Assembly (NCBI GenBank): GCA_902767465.1
Contig: CACXHM010000122.1
Location: 1-6,127 of the forward strand
DNA from: an uncultured Bacteroidia bacterium
Lineage (GTDB): Bacteria > Bacteroidota > Bacteroidia > Bacteroidales > UBA932
Direction: 5' to 3'
DNA: 6,127 nucleotides
Shown here: positions 1-6,127 of the stretch, piece after piece
Position numbering within the stretch: position 1 is the first letter of the stretch
Layout of the letters: each line of letters opens with the position of its first letter
Notes under the pieces: model-generated
What the model was told of the DNA's origin: nothing
Seen by the model: only the letters and a program-made list of their open reading frames with translations
Database searches by the model: none
Translations under genes and position numbers: made by a program

Positions 1-1543
1 CTTCTTCATAATAGGGGGAATCCGTAGGAAACACAAGAGGCTCGCATCCATAGCCGAGCAGGAACTGAAGTATCTCCCCCTCCACCGCAGCAAGGATGCT
101 GTTTTCGGGGATATATCGATCCGAAGTGCTTCCGGCAGGAGCATTCTCCCGCACAGAATCTCCTTGCGAAGCAGGGGAAAGAGACTCCCCGGACGCAGAC
201 ATGCCCCGTGCCTCACGCTCACGTTCCCTCTTTTCTTCCTCGAGCAGGCGCTCGCGAGTAGTGCGAACCCTTCCGAATATCACATCCTGGGCCACATCGA
301 ATTTCTCCGCGGCAGCATTCACATATACCGAGCGTTTCACCGCATCGGGAATGCGTGCTATGGTGTCCGCTATATCGTTTACGAAGTTCGCCTTCTTGAG
401 AGGATCTCCCTCAGCCTCGCCCAGAAGCAATCGGCATTTAAACTCCATCCAGTCTTCGGCATGGCCCGAAATATAGTCCTGAACTTCTTCAAGGCTGCGG
501 CCGCGGGAGAAAGAATCCGGATCCTCGCCATCCGGGAGGAGCACCACACGGGCGTTCAGGCCTTCATACAAAATCAGATCGATATCTTTGAGCGAAGCAT
601 GAATGCCGGCAGAATCGCCGTCATTCATAAGCAGGATGTTAGGTGTAAACTTGCGTATAAGCCTCACCTGTTGCACCGTCAAGGCGGTTCCACAGGGCGC
701 CACGACATTAGCTATGCCAAGTTGATGCAACATTACCAGGTCGATGTTGCCCTCGACTATGATGCACTCGTCTTTTCTGGAGATCTCCTGTTTTGCGAAC
801 CATATCCCCATCAGGATATTGCTCTTGCGGTAGATCTCGGTATCCGGGGAATTTACATATTTTGCAGGATTGTCGGCACGCAGGGTCCTTCCGCTGAAGG
901 CTATCACCCTTCCGCTCACGGAGTGGATGGGGAACATCACCCTTTCGCGAAACTTGTCGGCCAGGGTGCCGTCTTCACGCTTCACGGCAAGCCCTGCATC
1001 CAGCAGATACTCATCCTTGTACCCGGCCTTGCGGGCTGCATCAAGCAGCGAAGACTTTGCGGACGGAGCCCATCCGAGACCGAATTTTGCAATGGTTTCA
1101 TCTTCGAGACGGCGGCTATGGAAATAGGCGAGGCCTACGTCGCGGCCCTCCCCTTCTTTCAAGGAAGATGCAAAAAACTTCTGAGCAAATTCGCTCACAA
1201 GCAGAAGGCTCTCGCTATGCTGACGGCGGGCTGTCTCTTCGTCGCTTTCCTGCTCTTCCACCACTGCAATATTGTAGCGCTTTGCAATGTAGCGGAGAGC
1301 CTCGGTGTAGGAATTGTGCTCATAGTCCATGAGGAAACCCACTGCAGAGCCGGATTTCCCGCAACCGAAACATTTGTAGATCCCCTTGGATGGAGAAACA
1401 TAGAAAGACGGAGTCTTTTCCTGATGAAAAGGGCAGCAGGCTACGTAGTTGGCTCCGCGGCGCTTGAGCGTCACGAAATCTCCCACTATGTCCTCGATCC
1501 GGACGGTATCCAGGATGAGGTCAACCGTCTCCTTTGGAATCAT
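1..1543 (-). CDS. dnaG: DNA primase DnaG, C-terminus cut by the window edge
   Basis: DnaG makes the short RNA primers for lagging-strand synthesis and works with the replicative helicase DnaB at the fork. Hand translation gives 514 residues, open through the left edge. Three regions are visible. The N-terminal CHC2 zinc domain (about 1-100) has ligands C37, H40, C58 and C61. The RNA polymerase core contains the Toprim acidic residues: E264 in VEGNID, D308 and D310 in NDGDSAG, and D341 and D343 in DGEDPD. A Ser/Pro-rich linker (about 448-476) is followed by the start of the DnaB-binding domain (from about 479). Numbering matches the E. coli enzyme within a few residues. The ATG at 1543 is the only sensible start, because an in-frame TGA lies four codons upstream (1553-1555). 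It overlaps the recQ stop as ATGA. Oddities are Asn where many primases have Tyr in EGY and YDGD. No frameshift was seen. Family assignment is very secure; the missing part should be most of the helicase-binding domain. Confidence 0.96.
   Translation of the reverse strand, partial: MIPKETVDLILDTVRIEDIVGDFVTLKRRGANYVACCPFHQEKTPSFYVSPSKGIYKCFGCGKSGSAVGFLMDYEHNSYTEALRYIAKRYNIAVVEEQESDEETARRQHSESLLLVSEFAQKFFASSLKEGEGRDVGLAYFHSRRLEDETIAKFGLGWAPSAKSSLLDAARKAGYKDEYLLDAGLAVKREDGTLADKFRERVMFPIHSVSGRVIAFSGRTLRADNPAKYVNSPDTEIYRKSNILMGIWFAKQEISRKDECIIVEGNIDLVMLHQLGIANVVAPCGTALTVQQVRLIRKFTPNILLMNDGDSAGIHASLKDIDLILYEGLNARVVLLPDGEDPDSFSRGRSLEEVQDYISGHAEDWMEFKCRLLLGEAEGDPLKKANFVNDIADTIARIPDAVKRSVYVNAAAEKFDVAQDVIFGRVRTTRERLLEEEKREREREARGMSASGESLSPASQGDSVRENAPAGSTSDRYIPENSILAAVEGEILQFLLGYGCEPLVFPTDSPYYEE
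1540..1543 (-). other. recQ/dnaG ATGA stop-start overlap
   Basis: The recQ stop TGA (1542-1540) overlaps the dnaG start ATG (1543-1541). With no ribosome-binding sequence upstream, primase translation probably depends at least partly on ribosomes finishing recQ. An in-frame TGA four codons upstream (1553-1555) rules out a longer dnaG. Confidence 0.9.
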
Positions 1544-3753
1544 GATGCAATTTCACAAATGAACTTGATGCGCACGAGACGAATCTCCAACTCGTCGTAA
1601 TCGGCGCCAAGGGCTTCTATGGCCTCCTGGACCGAATCAGACTGTGCCTCATTTCTGAAGTATTCGTATATATTCTCGACGTCGTCCTCATCAAAATTTT
1701 CCTCAATATAATAATTGATATCGAGTTTGGTGCCGGTCGATACTATGCCCTCTATCTCCCCGGTAAGTTCCTCCATATCCATCCCGCGGGCGGATGCGAT
1801 ATCTTCCAGTTCCATCCTGCGGTCTATACTCTGGATGATGAAAATCTTATTCGCACTGCGGTTGGGAGCCGATTTCACCACGAAGTCGTCGGGACGGGTT
1901 ATATCGTTCTCCTCGACATAGCGGGCTATCATCTTGACGAACTCGGAACCGAACTTGCGGGCCTTTCCTTCTCCAACGCCCTGACAGTTCTTCAGTTCAT
2001 CGATGGTAACGGGATACAGGATGGCCATATCCTGAAGGGCGGGGTCACCGAAGATAATCCAAGGTTGAAGTTTCAGGCGCCTCGCAACATCGCGGCGAAG
2101 GTCTTTCAACATCTTTAGAAGGGCCTCATCCCCAGCGGAACCGCCCCGCATGGCATTTATGGCGGCAGCCGCCTCCTCATCCTCCTCTTCGTCCGACGGC
2201 CCGTCCGAGAATACTCCGTCCTGCACCAAGTCCAGTTTCCAGGGGGAAATAAGGAAATCGAGTCCGCTCTTCGTCACCGAGATGAGCCCGTAGGATTCTA
2301 TCTCCTTTTCGAGCAGGTGCAGGGTTATTCCCTGGTGAATGACGGTAATCCAGTAGCGTTCATCGTGGGAACTGCCCTTGCCGAAGTACTCCAATTCATC
2401 GTGCCGATAGCTTTTGATGAGGGCGTTTTCCTTACCGGCGAGAATGCAGGCAATGTGCTCGACCTTAAAATGCTCGGGAAGGCTCTTCACAAGCTCGATT
2501 ACCAGCTGCATGTCGTGACGTCCGTCGAATACGGGTTTCGGATGCAGGCAGTTGTCGCAGCATCCGCAGTTATCCTGAGTGTATTCTTCTCCGAAATATC
2601 CAAGCAGCAGGCGTCTGCGGCACTGCCCCGATTCGGCATATGCAACCACCTCGTTCAGCAGTTGGCGGCTGATTTCCTGTTCCGCCACAGGTTTGCCCTG
2701 CATGAACTTTTCCAGCTTCCGTATGTCTTTGTAACTATAGTACGTTATGCAAAGACCTTCTTTGCCGTCACGGCCGGCACGTCCGGTTTCCTGATAGTAG
2801 CTTTCGATGCTCTTGGGAATGTCGTAATGGATTACGAATCGTACGTCAGGCTTGTCAATACCCATCCCGAACGCTATAGTGGCCACGATCACATCTATCT
2901 CCTCCATCAGGAACTTGTCCTGGTTCTCCGCACGGACCCTGGCATCCAGGCCGGCATGGTAAGGAAGAGCCTTGATGCCATTGATGTCCAGAAAGGCTGC
3001 CATTTCTTCTACTTTCTTTCGACTGAGGCAATACACTATGCCGGACTTCCCTGCATTCTGGCGGATGAAACGCACTATGTCCTTCTCCGCATCCTGCTTG
3101 CCGCGTATCTCATAATATAGGTTGGGGCGGTTGAAGGAAGACTTGAAAATGACTGCATCCGGTATGCCGAGGTTCTTCAGGATGTCGCTCTGCACCTTGG
3201 GAGTGGCTGTTGCGGTAAGGGCTATTATGGGCCTGCGGCCGATTTCGTTCACGAGCGAGCGAATCCTGCGGTACTCCGGACGGAAATCATGGCCCCATTC
3301 AGAGATGCAGTGAGCCTCATCAACCGCGTAGAAGGATATCTTTATTTCTTTCAAGATGGCCGCGTTCTCCTCTTTAGTCAGCGATTCCGGTGCGACGTAG
3401 AGGATCTTGGTCTTGCCGGACAGGAGATCGGAGCGGACATCTTCGATTTCCGCTTTGCTCAGAGAAGAATTCAGGAAATGTGCAATGCTCTCATTGCCGT
3501 TTACAAACCCGCGAAGCACATCGACCTGGTTTTTCATCAAGGCTATCAACGGAGAGATCACAATCGCGGTACCTTCGGCTACGAGAGCCGGAAGCTGATA
3601 GCAAAGGGATTTCCCTCCGCCGGTGGGCATCAGCACAAAGGCATCACCCCCGTTGAGCAGATGGTTTATCACCTGCTCCTGGTCACCCTTGAAGTTGTCG
3701 TATCCGAAGAATTCCTTCAGCGTGCTGTGTATCTCGGCAGTGTAGTCCTTCAT
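1540..3753 (-). CDS. recQ: ATP-dependent DNA helicase RecQ (Bacteroidota-type, long C-terminus)
   Basis: RecQ is a 3'-5' superfamily 2 DNA helicase acting in recombination and stalled-fork repair. From the chosen start it has 737 residues, longer than the roughly 610 of E. coli RecQ. Visible in order: Q motif (Q25 in FKGDQEQ), Walker A MPTGGGKS with K48, DEAH box 145-148 followed by the aromatic-rich loop (about 149-161), motif III ALTATAT, motif V FGMGIDKPDVR, and motif VI QETGRAGRDG (321-330). Zinc ligands are C378, C396, C399 and C402. A winged-helix RQC region (about 405-510), an acidic linker (DEEEDEE, 521-527) and an HRDC domain (about 542-620) follow. The last 115 or so residues are an extension resembling what I recall from Bacteroidota RecQ. 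An in-frame ATG exists at 3855, but its 34 extra residues are Pro/Ser-rich, unlike RecQ, and lie inside the DUF1015 gene. The ATG at 3753 begins MKDYTAEIH and sits 13 bases after the DUF1015 stop. All catalytic motifs are intact. Confidence 0.97.
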   Translation of the reverse strand: MKDYTAEIHSTLKEFFGYDNFKGDQEQVINHLLNGGDAFVLMPTGGGKSLCYQLPALVAEGTAIVISPLIALMKNQVDVLRGFVNGNESIAHFLNSSLSKAEIEDVRSDLLSGKTKILYVAPESLTKEENAAILKEIKISFYAVDEAHCISEWGHDFRPEYRRIRSLVNEIGRRPIIALTATATPKVQSDILKNLGIPDAVIFKSSFNRPNLYYEIRGKQDAEKDIVRFIRQNAGKSGIVYCLSRKKVEEMAAFLDINGIKALPYHAGLDARVRAENQDKFLMEEIDVIVATIAFGMGIDKPDVRFVIHYDIPKSIESYYQETGRAGRDGKEGLCITYYSYKDIRKLEKFMQGKPVAEQEISRQLLNEVVAYAESGQCRRRLLLGYFGEEYTQDNCGCCDNCLHPKPVFDGRHDMQLVIELVKSLPEHFKVEHIACILAGKENALIKSYRHDELEYFGKGSSHDERYWITVIHQGITLHLLEKEIESYGLISVTKSGLDFLISPWKLDLVQDGVFSDGPSDEEEDEEAAAAINAMRGGSAGDEALLKMLKDLRRDVARRLKLQPWIIFGDPALQDMAILYPVTIDELKNCQGVGEGKARKFGSEFVKMIARYVEENDITRPDDFVVKSAPNRSANKIFIIQSIDRRMELEDIASARGMDMEELTGEIEGIVSTGTKLDINYYIEENFDEDDVENIYEYFRNEAQSDSVQEAIEALGADYDELEIRLVRIKFICEIAS

Positions 3754-3766
3754 TATAATGGTTGAT
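3754..3766 (-). other. DUF1015-recQ 13-base A/T-rich leader
   Basis: Thirteen bases lie between the DUF1015 TAA and the recQ ATG, reading ATCAACCATTATA on the coding strand. The A/T-rich stretch directly before the ATG, without a Shine-Dalgarno sequence, is typical of Bacteroidota translation starts. It supports the ATG at 3753 over the upstream one at 3855. Confidence 0.65.
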
Positions 3767-5011
3767 TTAGTCCAAAGAATGGATGGTGAGACCCGAACGG
3801 AGTTTGGGTTCGAACCAGGTGGTCTTTGGTGGCATGATGTTGCCGGTATCGGCAATGTCGGTGAGCTGTTTCATGGACACAGGGTACAGCGCGAAGGCGA
3901 CTGCCATCTCGCCGCTGTCCACCCGCCTCCCGAGTTCTCCGAGACCGCGGATTCCGCCAACGAAATCAATCCGTTTGTCGGTACGCAGGTCTTTGATACC
4001 CAATATCTTGTCGAGCACCAGATTCGAGAGGATAGTTACGTCCAGCACTCCGATCGGATCGGAATCGTCATATCGGCCCGGTTTGGCGGTAAGGCTATAC
4101 CAGAGGCCGCCGAGGTACATGCTGAAGTTGTGAAGGCCGGAGGGGGCGAGAGATTCATTCTCTTCGCCCGGAATGACAGTAAAATCCTTTTCAAGGGCAG
4201 TGAGGAAGGCTTCTCGGCTCAGGCCGTTCAAGTCTTTAACTACGCGGTTATAATCGATAATCTTAAGTTGGCTTGCCGGGAAGCACACCGCCATGAAGAA
4301 ATTGTATTCCTCCTTTCCAGTATGATGCGGATTGGCCGCCATCTTTTCCTCGCACACGCGGGCTGCCGCAGCAGTACGGTGGTGACCGTCAGCCACATAG
4401 AACGCCTCGACTTCGGTGGTAAAAAGCCCGGTTATACGTGCTACGGTGGCGTCATCATCTATCACCCATAGCTCGTGGCCGAAGCCGTTCTCATCGGTAA
4501 ACCTGTATTCGGAAGGGGCTGTCACGGTCTTTTCGACTATGGCATTGATTTCCGCATTGTCCTTGTAGGCGAAGAACACCGGTTCGATGTTGGCGTTCTG
4601 GATACGCACGTGCACCATGCGGTCATCTTCCTTATCCTTACGCGTGAGTTCGTGCTTTTTGATCAAGCCATTCTTGTAATCGGCAGCATGGGCGCAGAGC
4701 ACTATCCCGTACTGGGTGCGTCCGGCCATGGTCTGGGAATACACATAGTAACACGGTTTGGGATCACGCACCAGCCAGCCGCGTTCTTTCCAGAGTCGGA
4801 AGTTTTCAACCGCCTTGTCATAGACCGCCTGCGAATGCTCATCGGCTATGGGGTCGAAATCGATCTCGGGCTTGGTGATATGCAGAAGGCTCTTCTCCCC
4901 CGCCATCGCCTTGGCTTCGGCGGAGTTCAGCACGTCGTACGGAGGTGCAGCCACCTCTGTAACCAGATTTTTTGGAGGCCTGATTGCCTCAAAAGGTTTT
5001 ACCGTTACCAT
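3767..5011 (-). CDS. DUF1015 family protein, function unknown, linked to serine biosynthesis
   Basis: A soluble protein of 414 residues with no signal peptide or membrane segment. It matches the DUF1015 family (sometimes labelled SpoOJ/ParB-like in databases). Characteristic stretches, numbered from the ATG at 5011, are: KPFEAIRPPK near the N-terminus with PPYDVLNSAEA (23-33), HELTRKDKEDDR (120-131), VADGHHRTAAA around D208-R212, and a C-terminal MPPKTTWFEPKLRSG. The GHHR segment resembles the GxxR phosphate-binding motif of the ParB/sulfiredoxin fold. That likeness is my inference, not a known function. It follows serA by 35 bases and precedes recQ by 13. As I recall, a DUF1015 gene behind serC-serA is common in Bacteroidota, suggesting a role in serine or phosphoserine metabolism. 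An alternative ATG at 5023 would add four residues (MIAI); I prefer 5011 because family members typically begin M-x-x-VKPF. No reaction can be assigned from the sequence alone. Confidence 0.93.
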   Translation of the reverse strand: MVTVKPFEAIRPPKNLVTEVAAPPYDVLNSAEAKAMAGEKSLLHITKPEIDFDPIADEHSQAVYDKAVENFRLWKERGWLVRDPKPCYYVYSQTMAGRTQYGIVLCAHAADYKNGLIKKHELTRKDKEDDRMVHVRIQNANIEPVFFAYKDNAEINAIVEKTVTAPSEYRFTDENGFGHELWVIDDDATVARITGLFTTEVEAFYVADGHHRTAAAARVCEEKMAANPHHTGKEEYNFFMAVCFPASQLKIIDYNRVVKDLNGLSREAFLTALEKDFTVIPGEENESLAPSGLHNFSMYLGGLWYSLTAKPGRYDDSDPIGVLDVTILSNLVLDKILGIKDLRTDKRIDFVGGIRGLGELGRRVDSGEMAVAFALYPVSMKQLTDIADTGNIMPPKTTWFEPKLRSGLTIHSLD

Positions 5012-5046
5012 AATCGCTATCATCTTACCGGCAAAATCGGCACTGT
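5012..5046 (-). other. Short serA-DUF1015 spacer
   Basis: Thirty-five bases separate the serA TAG from the preferred DUF1015 ATG. The spacer holds a second in-frame ATG (5023) and a short T-run, but no purine-rich ribosome site, no clear Bacteroidota promoter (TTTG and TAnnTTTG boxes) and no hairpin with a U-tract. It is the longest non-coding stretch in the window and most likely only a linker within one transcript. Confidence 0.6.
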
Positions 5047-5967
5047 CTATTTGTTAACCTGAAATTTAGTATTGCCTGTGGCAAAGAAATCAACTATCTG
5101 GCGCGCGGCAGCAAGACCGGCGTTGATATTGGCCTCGGCAGTCTGCGCTCCCATTTTCTTGGGAGTGGCGAATACGCGGAGTCCGAACTTCTCCTGAAGG
5201 GCCGCGTAATTGTCGGGAGCCACGTCCGTGACATATTTGAGGTCGGGACGCTCTTCGAGTGCCTTCTCCAGCCCGGCTTCGTCGATAACCTCCTTACGGG
5301 CCGTATTCACCAGCGTCGCACCCTTGGGCATCTTCGTTACAAGGTCGTAATTGATGCTGCCGATGGTGGAAGGGAGAGCGGGGATATGCAGGGAAACGTA
5401 ATCGCTTCCGGAATAGAGTTCGTCGAGAGAATGCACCGGTTCTGCACCTCCGGCAAGTATCTGCTCATCGGAAAGGAACGGGTCGAGGGCCTTCACCTTC
5501 ATGCCGAGGGCTGCGGCTTTGGCACCAACCAAACGCCCCACATTGCCAAAAGCCTGGATACCAAGGGTTTTTCCTTGTATTTCAGAGCCTGTAGCAGGGG
5601 TGAACTGGGTACGGGCCATAAAGATCATCATGGCTATGGCGAGTTCTGCCACAGCGTTGGAATTCTGTCCGGGAGTGTTCATCACCACGACTCCATGGGC
5701 AGTAGCGGCCGCAAGGTCCACGTTGTCGTATCCGGCGCCGGCACGCACCACGATCTTCAGCTGCTTTGCAGCGTCGAGCACCTCGGCAGTCACCTTGTCG
5801 GAACGGATGATGAGCGCATCGGCATCTGCCACGGCTTTCACCAGGTCGGACTGCTCGGGATACTTCTCCAGCAGGGCCACCTCGTGCCCGGCTTTTTCAA
5901 GGATATCCTTGATCCCCGCCACCGCTACGGCGGCAAAGGGTTTCTGGGTTGCGATCAGTACTTTCAT
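5047..5967 (-). CDS. serA: D-3-phosphoglycerate dehydrogenase SerA, short lysine-type form
   Basis: SerA oxidises 3-phosphoglycerate to 3-phosphohydroxypyruvate with NAD+, the first step of the phosphorylated serine pathway in the cytoplasm. The 306 residues cover only the substrate- and NAD-binding domains of the D-2-hydroxyacid dehydrogenase fold. The ACT and ASB regulatory domains of longer SerA proteins are absent, so serine feedback through an ACT domain is not expected. Visible motifs are VRAGAGYDNVD (R75), the Rossmann loop LGIQAFGNVG (G141, G144, with A139 at a usual glycine), D162 at the end of the second Rossmann strand, NTARKEV with catalytic R224, and ATPKKMGAQTAEA. In that last motif K270 stands where classical enzymes have the catalytic His of TPHxG. 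This fits the described lysine-containing type III enzymes, known from Entamoeba, rather than an inactive protein. The start ATG overlaps the serC stop by four bases, and the pairing with serC supports PGDH over another hydroxyacid dehydrogenase. Confidence 0.95.
   Translation of the reverse strand: MKVLIATQKPFAAVAVAGIKDILEKAGHEVALLEKYPEQSDLVKAVADADALIIRSDKVTAEVLDAAKQLKIVVRAGAGYDNVDLAAATAHGVVVMNTPGQNSNAVAELAIAMMIFMARTQFTPATGSEIQGKTLGIQAFGNVGRLVGAKAAALGMKVKALDPFLSDEQILAGGAEPVHSLDELYSGSDYVSLHIPALPSTIGSINYDLVTKMPKGATLVNTARKEVIDEAGLEKALEERPDLKYVTDVAPDNYAALQEKFGLRVFATPKKMGAQTAEANINAGLAAARQIVDFFATGNTKFQVNK
5964..5967 (-). other. serC/serA ATGA stop-start overlap
   Basis: The serC stop TGA (5966-5964) and the serA start ATG (5967-5965) share bases as ATGA. 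This arrangement normally means one mRNA and coupled translation by terminating ribosomes. No Shine-Dalgarno sequence precedes it, as is common in Bacteroidota, so reinitiation may matter for SerA output. Confidence 0.9.
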
Positions 5968-6127
5968 TTCTTGAGAGCTTCAAATTCTTTCATTGCTGCT
6001 GTGAGAGCCTCCACGTCTTCCTGGGTGCAGGCATTATAGACCGATGCGCGGAAACCGCCCACGGAACGGTGTCCCTTGATGCCGACTATGTCGCGCGCCT
6101 TCGTGAATGCGAGGAATTCATCCTGCA
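5964..6127 (-). CDS. serC: Phosphoserine aminotransferase SerC, C-terminal fragment cut by window edge
   Basis: Only the last 53 residues are present; the gene continues beyond the right edge. SerC is a PLP enzyme that converts 3-phosphohydroxypyruvate and glutamate to O-phosphoserine and 2-oxoglutarate, the step after SerA. The tail contains GIKGHRSVGGFRASVYN, the conserved C-terminal signature of SerC in which the His-Arg pair and the later Arg bind the substrate phosphate. It ends in AMKEFEALKK, with the TGA stop overlapping the serA ATG. Reading frame was checked backward from the stop to the edge with no interruption. The PLP lysine lies outside the window, so activity cannot be judged. 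The signature plus adjacency to serA makes the call secure despite the short length. Confidence 0.94.
   Translation of the reverse strand, partial: QDEFLAFTKARDIVGIKGHRSVGGFRASVYNACTQEDVEALTAAMKEFEALKK

Noticed and set aside
164..1600. A 478-codon open frame on the plus strand opposite dnaG, the longest plus-strand frame in the window.
   Set aside because: Its codons are exact reverse complements of dnaG codons. It stays open because dnaG avoids TTA, CTA and TCA codons, which would read as stops on the other strand. The protein resembles nothing and the minus strand gives a complete primase motif set.
2317..3765. Long plus-strand open frames opposite recQ (2317-3120 and 3289-3765).
   Set aside because: They are in the same codon-aligned antisense register as recQ and arise from the same codon bias. 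RecQ motifs on the minus strand are complete.
3754..3855. A 34-residue N-terminal extension of RecQ from the ATG at 3855.
   Set aside because: The added residues are Pro/Ser-rich, are encoded by DUF1015 sequence in another frame and do not resemble RecQ. The ATG at 3753 places the start 13 bases after the DUF1015 stop with a typical A/T-rich leader.
3767..5011. DUF1015 as a chromosome-partition ParB because of its database label and nearby replication genes.
   Set aside because: No helix-turn-helix DNA-binding domain is recognisable, no ParA lies next to it, and no parS-like repeats were noticed. The likeness is at most a shared fold motif.
3758..5062. Long plus-strand open frames opposite the DUF1015 gene (3758-4471 and 4475-5062).
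   Set aside because: Same mirror-frame effect. The minus-strand product shows conserved DUF1015 motifs along its full length.
5047..5967. SerA as an inactive or degraded dehydrogenase because the catalytic His is missing.
   Set aside because: The Lys replacement is known in functional type III PGDH, the rest of the active site is intact, and the gene is embedded with serC without frameshift.
5386..6039. Plus-strand frames opposite serA (5386-6039 and 5501-5974).
   Set aside because: Low-complexity His/Gly or Ala/Ser-rich translations opposite an intact, well-recognised SerA. They are shadows.

Overview
The window is a run of five protein-coding genes, all on the minus strand. It reads like core chromosome of a Bacteroidota, most likely Bacteroidales. 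The evidence is the short 306-residue lysine-type SerA, the DUF1015 gene directly behind serC-serA, the C-terminally extended RecQ, A/T-rich leaders without Shine-Dalgarno sequences, and a base composition that looks like roughly mid-fifties percent G+C by eye. The assignment rests on remembered family features, not on a search. No genus can be named safely.

In transcription order (right to left) the genes are: the C-terminal tail of serC, phosphoserine aminotransferase (5964-6127, cut by the right edge); serA, D-3-phosphoglycerate dehydrogenase (5047-5967); a DUF1015 family protein (3767-5011); recQ, an ATP-dependent DNA helicase (1540-3753); and dnaG, DNA primase (1-1543, cut by the left edge). 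dnaG has no stop inside the window, so it is easily missed by a simple ORF scan. I translated it by hand from its ATG to the edge without meeting a stop.

The packing is very tight. serC/serA and recQ/dnaG each overlap by four bases (ATGA). SerA and DUF1015 are 35 bases apart (23 if the upstream ATG is used), and DUF1015 and recQ are 13 bases apart. No gap is large enough for an obvious promoter, terminator, RNA gene or regulatory element, so a single polycistronic transcript is the simplest reading.

Functionally the window joins two blocks. SerA and SerC carry out the first two steps of the phosphorylated serine pathway, and DUF1015 is probably linked to that block. RecQ and DnaG belong to DNA repair and replication. 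I see no mobile element, CRISPR array, tRNA, rRNA or pseudogene. The main open question is the function of the DUF1015 protein. It carries a GHHR motif resembling the phosphate-binding motif of the ParB/sulfiredoxin fold, a fold that includes known free-serine kinases.
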